DNA of 39,705 nucleotides from Bacteroidales bacterium UBA3834 (GTDB lineage Bacteria > Bacteroidota > Bacteroidia > Bacteroidales > P3), in contig DGIA01000031.1 of assembly GCA_002392965.1 (NCBI GenBank), positions 1 through 39,705 of the forward strand, read 5' to 3'. Positions 8,471 through 16,477 of the stretch are shown piece by piece. Under the pieces are notes generated by a model. That model saw nothing but the letters and a program-made list of their open reading frames with translations. It was not told the origin of the DNA and did not search any database. The stretch's first letter is position 1; each line of letters starts with the position of its first letter. The position numbers and the translations under genes are program-made.

Positions 8471-10039
8471 TTATTCCCTACTTCTCAGCAAAACAAAGGG
8501 CACCAGGCATTCCTCCATCGAAATGCCGCCGTGCTGGAATGTGTTCGTATAGTACTTCACGTATTCGTTGTAATTGTTCGGATAGGCAAAAAAATCGCCT
8601 CCACGACAGAAAATATACGGACTGGGCAGGTGCAACCGGGGCAGGAAGAGTTTCGACGGATCCTTCACCTCGAACACATCTCCCGCCTTGTACTCCATCA
8701 ACCGCCCTTGCTTGTATCGCAGATTGACGCTTATGTCGCGGTCGCCTCGCACCTTCACCGGCCGGTCGATCTTAACACTTCCGTGATCCGTCGTGATGAT
8801 GACGTTCACCTTCTTCTCCGACAGCGCCTGCAAGAGTTCCAACAGCGGCGAATGCTCCATCCAGCTCAACGTCAAACTGCGGTAGGCCCGCTCGTCATCC
8901 GCCAGCTCTCTCACAATGTCGCTGTCGGTGCGTGCGTGACTGAGCATGTCGATAAAATTGTAGATAACCACATTGAGCGGCACCTGCAGCAACTCGGGAA
9001 CACGCTCCACCAGTTTGCGTCCGTACTGGGCGTTAAGCACCTTATTGTAGGTATGCTTGATATTAAACCCATGACGGCGAAGGTTTTCGTCCAACAATTC
9101 GTTCTCATATTGGTTCTTCCAGCCTTCTTGGTCCTCGTTGACCCAATATTGCGGATACTTGCGTTCGATCTCGGCGGGCATCAGCCCCGCGAACATCGCA
9201 TTCCGTGCAAACTGAGTCGTCGTGGGTATGATAGTATAGTACATCTCGTCACGCTCCACGCGGAAATACCGTTCCAGCAATGGCTGCACCATCTTCCACT
9301 GGTCATAGCGGAAGTTGTCTATCACTATCAGGAACGTCGATCTCATCTCACCTCCACTCTCACCTCCCAACAGTGGCATCATCCACTGATGCAACACCGT
9401 CTGGCTCATCACAGGCTTCTCCTCGCGCCCCGCCAGCCACTCCAGGTAATACCTCTCGAAGAAACGGCAGAACTGGGTATCTGCCTCTTGCTTCTGCGAA
9501 AGGAAGATATCGTGGATGTTTGCATCGTCCGTCGAAGCCAATTCCAAGTCCCAATAGACAAGGCGCCGATACATCTCCTTCCACTCATCCGCATCCATGC
9601 GGTCCGTCAACTGCATTCCTATCTCGCGGAACTGACGCTGGTAATCCATCGTGCTGCGCTCGCTCTGAAGCCGCTTCAACTCCGTGTGTTTCTTCACCGT
9701 CAGTAATATCTGGTTCGGATTGACGGGCTTAATCAGGTAGTCGCTGATCTTGCCACCCAGTGCATCTTCCATGATATGCTCTTCCTCGCTCTTGGTAATC
9801 ATCACCACTGGTAGTTGCGGCCAGCGCTGTTTCATCAGGCGCAGGGTGTCAATGCCACTCAAACCAGGCATCTGTTCATCCAAGAACACCATATCCACCG
9901 ATGTTCCACCCTCTAGTTCTTCTATGGCATCACGTCCACTTCTCACCGCAATCACTCGGTAACCCCTATCCTCCAAAAAAAGAATATGCGGTTTCAAAAG
10001 GTCGATCTCGTCGTCGGCCCACAATATCGTTACTTCCAT
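8471..10039 (-). CDS. porX: PorX, T9SS response regulator with PglZ phosphatase-like domain
   Basis: PorX together with the histidine kinase PorY controls type IX secretion system genes and cargo export in Porphyromonas and relatives. Residues 1-120 are a CheY-like receiver with acidic pocket D9/D10, phospho-acceptor D54 (VFLDEQMPG), T82 and K104. A helical linker leads to a PglZ domain of the alkaline-phosphatase superfamily (about 210-522) with metal-site candidates D241 (VIDNFRYDQW), T273-T275 (PTTTQ), D364, D418-H419 (TTDHG) and H503 (FQHGG). The length, 522, matches the P. gingivalis protein (about 518). The gene stands alone, divergent from mfd. It supports the presence of a working T9SS, in line with the CTD protein at 37317. 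Confidence 0.95.
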   Translation of the reverse strand: MEVTILWADDEIDLLKPHILFLEDRGYRVIAVRSGRDAIEELEGGTSVDMVFLDEQMPGLSGIDTLRLMKQRWPQLPVVMITKSEEEHIMEDALGGKISDYLIKPVNPNQILLTVKKHTELKRLQSERSTMDYQRQFREIGMQLTDRMDADEWKEMYRRLVYWDLELASTDDANIHDIFLSQKQEADTQFCRFFERYYLEWLAGREEKPVMSQTVLHQWMMPLLGGESGGEMRSTFLIVIDNFRYDQWKMVQPLLERYFRVERDEMYYTIIPTTTQFARNAMFAGLMPAEIERKYPQYWVNEDQEGWKNQYENELLDENLRRHGFNIKHTYNKVLNAQYGRKLVERVPELLQVPLNVVIYNFIDMLSHARTDSDIVRELADDERAYRSLTLSWMEHSPLLELLQALSEKKVNVIITTDHGSVKIDRPVKVRGDRDISVNLRYKQGRLMEYKAGDVFEVKDPSKLFLPRLHLPSPYIFCRGGDFFAYPNNYNEYVKYYTNTFQHGGISMEECLVPFVLLRSRE

Positions 10040-10225
10040 AATTCTCTTTTTTTCTATATCTCAATAAATAACGTCCATTCTTCCTTTTTAGTATCCATCC
10101 CGCTGTTTTTTGTCCACCACTCGTCAGCAGTTCATCCCTCTCCCAGAAAGACCTCTGGCACCACCCTTCCCCACCCATCAAAAGTCATACAATCAACTCA
10201 CCTCCACCATGTCACAAAAACTTCG

Positions 10226-10233
10226 TATCTTTG
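10226..10233 (+). promoter_or_regulatory. Bacteroidota -7 promoter element (TATCTTTG) of mfd
   Basis: TATCTTTG followed by CATCG lies 25 bases before the mfd ATG at 10258, so transcription should start near 10240 with a leader of under 20 bases. This rules out the in-frame TTG at 10231 as the start because it would lie within the promoter. The rest of the 218-base porX-mfd gap (10040-10225) is C/T-rich and shows no other convincing element apart from a weak 5-base hairpin near 10141-10160. Confidence 0.65.
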
Positions 10234-10257
10234 CATCGTCGATCAACTCCTCTGACC

Positions 10258-13200
10258 ATGCGCTTAACCGAAGAATACCAAGAAAGTAGAATCGTCAACC
10301 AACTCTCAGAACACCTCCGCGGGAAGGGTGCACGCCTCCATGTCGATGGCCTGACGGGGTCGCTGCCCGCTGTGGTGATAGCTTCTGTGGCCCAACATCT
10401 CAACACCGCATCCCATCTGGTCATTGCACCGGACAAAGAATCGGCTTTCTACCTTGCCAACGATTTGGAAGCTCTGCTGGCAGCCTCGAATGATGAACAG
10501 AAAACGGAAAACGGAGATCGGGTGATGCTCTTCCCCACCTCCTACCGCAAAGCCTACCTCTACGACTCCGACCAAACCGATAACGCCAACATACTCATGC
10601 GCAGCGAAGTGGTAAAAGGGCTCTCGTCTGGAGTACCCATGACGGTGGTGACCTACCCCGAAGCCTTGAGCGAAAAGGTGGTATCGACAGGCGTATTGAG
10701 AGCCAACACCTTGCGTCTGAACCGCGAGGAACAGCGTGACCTCTGGGAAGTGGCCGACCAACTGCAGGAAATGGGCTTTGAGCGCGAGGACTTTGTGGTC
10801 GAACCCGGACAATACGCCGTCCGTGGCGGCATCCTTGACGTCTTCTCCTTTGCTTCCGACCTCCCCTTCCGTATTGAATTCTTCGACGACCGCATCGACT
10901 CCCTCCGCACCTACGACCCCGTCACTCAACTGAGCGTCAAACAACTGGACCGCATTGACATCCTTCCCAACCTGCAAGACAATGGCGAACGGCGCGTGGA
11001 GAAAAAAGTCAGCTTGCTGGAGTACTACGGTAGCAGCGACACCGTGTGGGTGCAGAGCCTGATGATGGTCACCCAGCGCATCGACGCCTTGATGGAAGAA
11101 ACCCGCAAGGCCTATTCTGACCGACTATCCGACACTGCACATCCCGTCGTCGGCACATTGCCCAAACCAGAGGAGATATGCTGTCCGCACGACGAACTGC
11201 TCCGCAACATGCTACAGTTGAACATTGTAGAATACGGCAACAGTCATTATTTCAAGGAAGAAGAAAAAATCGAAGCCCACAGCGAACCCCAGCCGACATT
11301 CAACAAACAGTTCGACCTGCTGACTGCAACACTTAACCGATACGCCGAACAAGGCTACAAACTGCTCATCACCGTCAGCAACGAAAGCCAGGAGAAACGC
11401 CTAAAGAAAATCTTTGATCAATCAGGCAATAATATTTTTCAATCTTCAATCTTCAATTTCCAATTATCCCATGGTTTCATCGACCATGACGAATGCCTCC
11501 TCTGCTTCACCGACCATGAGATCTTCGAACGCTACCACAAATACACCGTCAAAGACTTGAGAGCCACCCACGAGGCAATGACCCTCAAGGAGCTGTTCGA
11601 ACTCAAACCCGGCGACTACGTCACCCATATCGACTACGGCGTGGGGCGCTTTTCGGGGCTCGAAAAAGTAACCCAGAATGGCAAGAGCCAGGAACTCATC
11701 CGTCTCATTTACAAGAACAACGACGTACTCTATATTTCCATCCACGGACTCCACAAAATCAGCCGCTACGTAGGTCGCGAAGGTGAAGCGCCGACACTCA
11801 ACCGCTTAGGTTCCAACACCTGGCAAGTACTCAAACAGAAAACCAAACGCCAGGTAAAAGACATCGCCCGCGACCTCATCGCCCTCTACGCCAAGCGCAA
11901 AGCCTCGCGTGGATTTGCTTTCAGCGCCGACAACTCGCTTCAGGAGCAGCTGGAAGCCAGCTTCCTCTACGAAGACACCCCCGACCAGCTCAAAGCCACC
12001 ATCGCCGTCAAGCACGACATGGAAGAGCAGGCGCCTATGGACCGGCTGGTGTGCGGCGACGTAGGCTTCGGCAAGACCGAGGTAGCCATCCGCGCCGCCT
12101 TCAAAGCCTGCTGCGACTCAAAACAGGTGGCCGTACTCGTACCCTCCACCGTCCTCGCCTTCCAGCACTACAACACCTTCCGAGAACGACTGAAAGACAT
12201 GCCCGTCCGCGTCGATTATCTCAACCGATTCCGCACCACCAAGGAGCGAAGCCAAATATACAAAGATGTGGAATCAGGCAAGATAGACATCCTCATCGGC
12301 ACCCACGCCATCACAAACAAAGACCTCAAGTTCAAGGATCTAGGACTGCTCATCATCGACGAGGAGCAGAAGTTCGGCGTCAGTGTCAAGGAAAAGCTGA
12401 AACAGATGAGGGTGGGAGTCGATTGCCTGACACTCACCGCCACACCCATTCCACGCACTCTCCAGTTCTCGCTCATGGGTGCCCGCGACCTTTCGGTCAT
12501 CCAAACCCCGCCACCCAACCGGCAACCCATCGAGACCGAACTCTCCGACTTCAACGAGGAACTCATCCGCGACGCCATCATGTTCGAGATGAGCCGTGGA
12601 GGACAGACCTTCTTCATTTCCAACCGTGTGGAGAATCTGCCAGAGATGGCGGGGCTGGTGCAGCGTCTGGTGCCCGATGCCCGCGTGGCCATGGCCCACG
12701 GCCGCATGGACGGCAAAGAAGCCGAAGAGACGCTGATGAACTTCGTAGAAGGTGACATCGACGTGCTGGTGGCCACCTCCATCGTGGAAAACGGCCTCGA
12801 CATACCGAACGCCAACACCATGATCATCAATAACGCCCACCAATTCGGACTGAGCGACCTGCACCAGATGCGCGGCCGCGTGGGACGCTCCAACCGCAAG
12901 GCCTTCTGCTACCTGCTCATCCCCTCCTACCTCACCCTCACCGACGACGCCCAACGCCGGCTCCGCGCCATCGAGGAATTCTCCACCATCGGCAGCGGCT
13001 TCAACATTGCCATGCGCGACCTCGACATCCGGGGAGCCGGGAATATTCTCGGTGCCGAACAGAGCGGATTCATCTCAGAAGTAGGCTACGACATGTACCA
13101 CAAAATCCTCAATGAAGCCATTGAGGAACTGAAAGAGACCGATTTCAAGGAACTCTTCGCCGCCGAAGCCGAGGAACGCAAGGAATACGTGCGCGAATGC

Positions 13201-13641
13201 ACCATAGAGACCGACCTCGAGGTGCTGCTGCCCGACGACTACGTCACCTCCGGCACCGAACGCCTCGTGCTCTATAAGGAATTGAACGAGTTGTCCACCG
13301 AAGAGGAGTTGGCCGCCTACCGCAATCGTCTGCAAGACCGATTCGGCCCTGTGCCCTCTTGCGTCGATGAACTCATCAGCACCATCACCCTGCGTCGCAT
13401 GGCCAAAGAGTTCGGCATCGAGAAACTGATACTCAAGCAGGGGCGTATGATCTGCCATCTGGTAAGCAACCCGGAAAGCCCATTCTACAGCAGCACCAGT
13501 TTTGGCAAACTTATACGCTACGCACAAGACAACCCACGCCGAGTCCGCCTCAAAGAAACTCCCGAACGGCTCAGTCTCTCCATCGACAACATACCCTCCA
13601 TCTCCGCAGCATTGGAACAGATGCGCCTGCTGACAGTCTGA
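10258..13641 (+). CDS. mfd: Transcription-repair coupling factor Mfd
   Basis: Mfd removes RNA polymerase stalled at lesions and recruits UvrA. The 1127-residue protein has the UvrB-like N-terminal module (GLTGSLPAVV, FPTSYRKAYLYD), the CarD-like RNA-polymerase-interaction domain starting at about residue 450 (GDYVTHIDYGVGRF), and a superfamily 2 motor with Walker A GDVGFGKTEVA at about 600, DEEQ box at about 701, GTHAI and TATPIPRTL motifs and QMRGRVGRS (motif VI). The TRCF C-terminal domain begins at about residue 985. ATG 10258 is chosen over a TTG nine codons upstream because that TTG overlaps the promoter. Residues about 394-403 are encoded by a 7-base tandem repeat (see repeat at 11438). 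A bidirectional terminator follows at 13751. Confidence 0.97.
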   Translation: MRLTEEYQESRIVNQLSEHLRGKGARLHVDGLTGSLPAVVIASVAQHLNTASHLVIAPDKESAFYLANDLEALLAASNDEQKTENGDRVMLFPTSYRKAYLYDSDQTDNANILMRSEVVKGLSSGVPMTVVTYPEALSEKVVSTGVLRANTLRLNREEQRDLWEVADQLQEMGFEREDFVVEPGQYAVRGGILDVFSFASDLPFRIEFFDDRIDSLRTYDPVTQLSVKQLDRIDILPNLQDNGERRVEKKVSLLEYYGSSDTVWVQSLMMVTQRIDALMEETRKAYSDRLSDTAHPVVGTLPKPEEICCPHDELLRNMLQLNIVEYGNSHYFKEEEKIEAHSEPQPTFNKQFDLLTATLNRYAEQGYKLLITVSNESQEKRLKKIFDQSGNNIFQSSIFNFQLSHGFIDHDECLLCFTDHEIFERYHKYTVKDLRATHEAMTLKELFELKPGDYVTHIDYGVGRFSGLEKVTQNGKSQELIRLIYKNNDVLYISIHGLHKISRYVGREGEAPTLNRLGSNTWQVLKQKTKRQVKDIARDLIALYAKRKASRGFAFSADNSLQEQLEASFLYEDTPDQLKATIAVKHDMEEQAPMDRLVCGDVGFGKTEVAIRAAFKACCDSKQVAVLVPSTVLAFQHYNTFRERLKDMPVRVDYLNRFRTTKERSQIYKDVESGKIDILIGTHAITNKDLKFKDLGLLIIDEEQKFGVSVKEKLKQMRVGVDCLTLTATPIPRTLQFSLMGARDLSVIQTPPPNRQPIETELSDFNEELIRDAIMFEMSRGGQTFFISNRVENLPEMAGLVQRLVPDARVAMAHGRMDGKEAEETLMNFVEGDIDVLVATSIVENGLDIPNANTMIINNAHQFGLSDLHQMRGRVGRSNRKAFCYLLIPSYLTLTDDAQRRLRAIEEFSTIGSGFNIAMRDLDIRGAGNILGAEQSGFISEVGYDMYHKILNEAIEELKETDFKELFAAEAEERKEYVRECTIETDLEVLLPDDYVTSGTERLVLYKELNELSTEEELAAYRNRLQDRFGPVPSCVDELISTITLRRMAKEFGIEKLILKQGRMICHLVSNPESPFYSSTSFGKLIRYAQDNPRRVRLKETPERLSLSIDNIPSISAALEQMRLLTV
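11438..11465 (+). repeat. Translated 7-base tandem repeat inside mfd
   Basis: Four contiguous units, TTCAATC, TTCAATC, TTCAATT and TCCAATT, are read in frame within mfd and encode a short segment reading QSSIFNFQL. It falls in a linker just before the GFIDHDE strand, where the family is variable. The AT-rich composition contrasts with the flanking GC-rich mfd sequence, as if an intergenic-type repeat had entered the gene. Confidence 0.75.
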
Positions 13642-13750
13642 CCATGCTCAGGGAGGCGCCATCTCCCATCCCTTTGGAAAAACAAGTAGAAGAGCATATA
13701 AAATGCGTATTTTACCACAAGCCAACAATCGCTCACCAGGAACACATGAA

Positions 13751-13778
13751 AAAGCCCTGCCGTACTAGACAGGGCTTT
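13751..13778. terminator. Bidirectional terminator hairpin between mfd and the PepSY-like gene
   Basis: AAAGCCCTG (13751-13759) pairs perfectly with CAGGGCTTT (13770-13778) around a 10-base loop; A-rich sequence precedes and T residues follow the stem, so it can act on both strands. It lies 110 bases after the mfd stop and 37 bases after the PepSY-like gene, which converge here. Confidence 0.8.
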
Positions 13779-13815
13779 CATATATGCTTGTAACGTAATC
13801 TGTCGCGAAAGAGAC

Positions 13816-14868
13816 TCACTGCACGTCCTTCTCGTCGAGAGGCTGGGCGATGAGGCCGATGAACTGGCTGTTGTTATTGAACTCCATACGCGTGTATTTG
13901 GTGTCACGGGTACCTTTGATTTTCTGGCTCACGACAACATAGGTATAGGGTTTCGGTTTCTTGCCGGTGACAGGATCACGGAACTTGGAGTTGTACTCAT
14001 AGACCACCATCTTCGCAATTTTGTAGCGCTCGCCGCTGAACTTCTCCTCCAGGTATTTCAGGATACCGTTGTTGTAGCGGTCCTTGTCGAGCACCTTGCC
14101 GGTCATGATGGGCTGGTCATCGCTGAGGCGATAGACAGCTTCCATCTTCACATCCTGGGCATTGCTGAAGTATGCCACCGCATATTCACCGTTGCGCTCC
14201 ACCCACTCGGGGCCGGCGGTGACACGCTTGCCCATAGACTTCTCGAAGTGGGCGGCGATGGCCTCACTGGGAGTGAACTGCTCAATCTGAGGCTGATCGA
14301 CACGCGGAGCGGGGCGCTTGCGCTCACGGCTCTTCTCGGTACCGCTCTGCTCGCTGATTTTCTCCTCGCTCATATCGGGGCTGTTGCGGGTGTAGTAGTC
14401 GCGCTTCACAGCGTCGGGGTCGGGGGCGTTGCTCTTCATCAGCTTGCCACGGGTGTCGAACACCAGTTCGCAATCCTGCTCGGCGATGCCCTTCTTGATA
14501 ATCATCATACGGTAATAGTTGTCGCCGTTCATCTCCTCGACATAATCAATGTTCTTGATTCGGTAGCCGGGGTAGTTGTTGACAAAGTAGGTGTTCATCA
14601 GCGTGGGGCATTCTTCCGCTTTGACGGGGAAGGTGCTGTACTGCCAGTCGCCGCCTGCGGTGAAATAGGAGCGGCCGTTCTGGCCGTCGATGACCAATTC
14701 GGCGATATACTGGCCGGGAGCCTGGTACCAGGTGCGCACCTTGTAGGAGTCATAGGTCTTCTCCAGGGCCAGCAGCACGCTGCGCGGGACGGCGGTTTCC
14801 TTGATCTTGGTCTGGGCACCGGCCACGAGGGGCAGCACCATGAGCAGCATCAAAAATATCTTCTTCAT
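13816..14868 (-). CDS. Exported protein with two PepSY-like (beta-lactamase-inhibitor-like) modules
   Basis: The 350-residue protein has a signal peptide (MKKIFLMLLMVLPLVAGAQ). Two similar modules follow, at about residues 22-135 and 205-340, each with a helix-like segment followed by strands of the type 'Y.AELVIDG..GR.YFTAGGDW' and 'YAVAYFSNAQDVKMEAVYRLSD', which match the 'putative beta-lactamase-inhibitor-like, PepSY-like' proteins abundant in Bacteroidota. A charged low-complexity linker (about 165-205, with EKSRERKRPAPR) separates them. Members are periplasmic or surface exposed and their role is not established. The gene is 56 bases downstream of purA on the same strand, so read-through from the purA promoter is possible; no exact TAnnTTTG box is seen in the gap. 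Confidence 0.75.
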   Translation of the reverse strand: MKKIFLMLLMVLPLVAGAQTKIKETAVPRSVLLALEKTYDSYKVRTWYQAPGQYIAELVIDGQNGRSYFTAGGDWQYSTFPVKAEECPTLMNTYFVNNYPGYRIKNIDYVEEMNGDNYYRMMIIKKGIAEQDCELVFDTRGKLMKSNAPDPDAVKRDYYTRNSPDMSEEKISEQSGTEKSRERKRPAPRVDQPQIEQFTPSEAIAAHFEKSMGKRVTAGPEWVERNGEYAVAYFSNAQDVKMEAVYRLSDDQPIMTGKVLDKDRYNNGILKYLEEKFSGERYKIAKMVVYEYNSKFRDPVTGKKPKPYTYVVVSQKIKGTRDTKYTRMEFNNNSQFIGLIAQPLDEKDVQ

Positions 14869-14924
14869 ATCCGTAGATTTTCTTGTTTAGTATCTTGGTT
14901 CGTCAAATTATTGCAACTGAATTG

Positions 14925-16226
14925 TCAGTTTGCCTCCTTGAAGAGCACGTCCTTGCGGTCGGGGCTGATGCTGACGGCGGCGATGGGGACGCCCGTCTGC
15001 TTCTCGATGGCTGCCAGATAGCGCAGCAGATTTGCCGGCAGCTGGCCATACTCCGCGGTGCCCTGCAGGTCGCAGCGCCAACCCTCGTAGGGGGTCAGCA
15101 CCGGCTTCACCTCGACGGTGTTGTACTCGAACGGTATCTCGTCGGTGCGCTGGCCTTCAATTTCATAAGAGGTGCACATACAGACGGTGTCGAAATCGTT
15201 CATCACGTCGGGTTTGGTGACATAAAGCTCGGTGACGCCGTTGATCATGCAGGCATAGCGCAGGGCGGGCAGGTCGATCCAGCCGCAGCGGCGGGGACGG
15301 CCCGTAGTGGCGCCGTACTCGTGACCCAGCTCACAGAGACGTTTGCCGGTTTCGTCGAACAACTCCGTCGGGAAAGGACCGGCTCCCACGCGGGTGCAGT
15401 AAGCCTTGGTGATGCCCATCACACGGCCGATGGCCGTAGGCGCCACACCGAGGCCGGTGCAGACACCGGCGGTGATGGTGTTGCTGCTGGTAACGAAAGG
15501 ATAGGTGCCGAAGTCAATGTCGAGCATCATGGCCTGTGCTCCCTCGGCCAGCACCTTCTTGTCCTCGCGGAGGCACTGGTTGATGAAGTACTCACTGTTC
15601 ACAAAGCGGAAGCGCTTCAGGGTCTCGAGACTCTCCATCCAGAGGGCTTCGTATTGGTCGAGGGTCATGCCGTCGATGCGGAAGGCGGCAACATCGAAAC
15701 CGAGAGTCTGTGCCATACGCAGGTGCTGGATTTTCAGCAACTCGTAGCGCTCGCGGAAATCGGACGCCAGCGTGTCGCCCACTCGGAGACCGTTGCGGGC
15801 AATCTTGTCGGTATAGGCCGGGCCGATACCTTTCAGCGTGCTGCCAATCTTGCTGTTGCCCTTGGCCTGCTCGTTGGCGGCATCCATCATGCGGTGGGTG
15901 GGCAGGATGAGGTGGGCCTTCTTCGACACATAAAGATTCTGCGTCGCATCGACACCCTTCTTCTCCAGCTCCTCGATCTCCTGACGGAAAATGCGGGGTT
16001 CGATGAGAACCCCGTTGCCGATGAGATTCAACTTGTCCTGATGGAAAATACCGCTGGGGATGATATGCAGCACATGCTTCATGCCGTTGAACTCGAGGGT
16101 ATGGCCGGCATTGGGGCCACCCTGGAACCGGGCCACCACATCGTAGGCAGGCGTCAGCACATCGACAATCTTGCCTTTGCCCTCATCGCCCCACTGGAGA
16201 CCCAACAATACATCTATCTTAGTCAT
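14925..16226 (-). CDS. purA: Adenylosuccinate synthetase
   Basis: PurA couples IMP and aspartate with GTP hydrolysis, the first committed step of AMP synthesis in the cytoplasm. The 433-residue protein opens with the GTP-binding loop LQWGDEGKGK (about residues 9-18), the IMP-binding segment QGGPNAGHT (35-43), the family motif GIGPAYTDKIAR and the aspartate-binding loop STGRP-equivalent GATTGRPRRCGW. Length and start (MTKIDVLLG) match the family. Its promoter (TATCTTTG at 16292-16299) lies about 66 bases upstream and the leader carries a perfect 14-base tandem duplication. This is the canonical purA; the PurF-like gene at 30842 belongs to the same pathway. Confidence 0.97.
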   Translation of the reverse strand: MTKIDVLLGLQWGDEGKGKIVDVLTPAYDVVARFQGGPNAGHTLEFNGMKHVLHIIPSGIFHQDKLNLIGNGVLIEPRIFRQEIEELEKKGVDATQNLYVSKKAHLILPTHRMMDAANEQAKGNSKIGSTLKGIGPAYTDKIARNGLRVGDTLASDFRERYELLKIQHLRMAQTLGFDVAAFRIDGMTLDQYEALWMESLETLKRFRFVNSEYFINQCLREDKKVLAEGAQAMMLDIDFGTYPFVTSSNTITAGVCTGLGVAPTAIGRVMGITKAYCTRVGAGPFPTELFDETGKRLCELGHEYGATTGRPRRCGWIDLPALRYACMINGVTELYVTKPDVMNDFDTVCMCTSYEIEGQRTDEIPFEYNTVEVKPVLTPYEGWRCDLQGTAEYGQLPANLLRYLAAIEKQTGVPIAAVSISPDRKDVLFKEAN

Positions 16227-16252
16227 TATCTTTTATTTGTCATCGTGATACC

Positions 16253-16280
16253 ATTCACCACCCACTATTCACCACCCACT
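16253..16280 (-). repeat. Perfect tandem duplication of a 14-base unit in the purA leader
   Basis: On the coding strand of purA the unit AGTGGGTGGTGAAT occurs twice with no spacer (16280-16267 and 16266-16253) followed by a partial third copy. It begins within a few bases of the expected transcription start and ends 27 bases before the purA ATG, so it occupies most of the leader RNA. Confidence 0.9.
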
Positions 16281-16291
16281 GAATTGCGATG

Positions 16292-16299
16292 CAAAGATA
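16292..16299 (-). promoter_or_regulatory. Bacteroidota -7 promoter element (TATCTTTG) of purA
   Basis: On the minus strand TATCTTTG is followed by CATCG, the same extended motif as at mfd. It lies 66 bases before the purA start. Upstream is an A-rich tract (eight A on the minus strand). The only TTG upstream is 13 bases away, closer than the usual -33 spacing. Confidence 0.7.
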
Positions 16300-16355
16300 C
16301 AACTTTTTTTTACAATAGGAATGTTTTTTTTTCAACACCTTCTACGCAGCCTGAT

Positions 16356-16388
16356 CCTCCAGTCCCCCTCCAGTCTTCCTCCAGTGCA
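16356..16388. repeat. Tandem array of three 11-base units (CCTCCAGTnnn)
   Basis: Three consecutive 11-mers, CCTCCAGTCCC, CCTCCAGTCTT and CCTCCAGTGCA, share the first eight bases exactly. They lie in the 251-base gap between purA and the sialidase gene, beside a second 11-base array with an unrelated unit. Confidence 0.85.
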
Positions 16389-16389
16389 T

Positions 16390-16407
16390 CTCCGTTTCTC
16401 AACGGAG
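16390..16407 (-). other. Hairpin with GAGA tetraloop after the sialidase gene
   Basis: On the minus strand CTCCGTT pairs with AACGGAG around GAGA, a GNRA-type loop, giving a 7-base stem 70 bases past the sialidase stop and at the edge of the 11-base array. No T-tract follows, so an intrinsic terminator role is doubtful; it may stabilise the operon's 3' end. Confidence 0.5.
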
Positions 16408-16456
16408 GTGAGACGGAGGTGAGACGGAGGTGAAACGGAGGTGAGACGGAGTTGAT
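16402..16456. repeat. Tandem array of five 11-base units (ACGGAGGTGAG)
   Basis: Units at 16402, 16413, 16424, 16435 and 16446 read ACGGAGGTGAG, the same, ACGGAGGTGAA, ACGGAGGTGAG and ACGGAGTTGAT. The period is close to one DNA turn. The array lies 21 bases after the sialidase stop codon and at the end of the seven-gene operon. Confidence 0.9.
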
Positions 16457-16477
16457 ACAAAGGGACTGGCGGTGATG

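Noticed and set aside
10231..10257. TTG start of mfd at 10231
   Set aside because: It overlaps the -7 box TATCTTTG; the ATG at 10258 fits the promoter position and the family N-terminus.
16253..16456. CRISPR array in the purA-sialidase gap
   Set aside because: The units are only 11-14 bases, contiguous, with no spacers and no cas genes.
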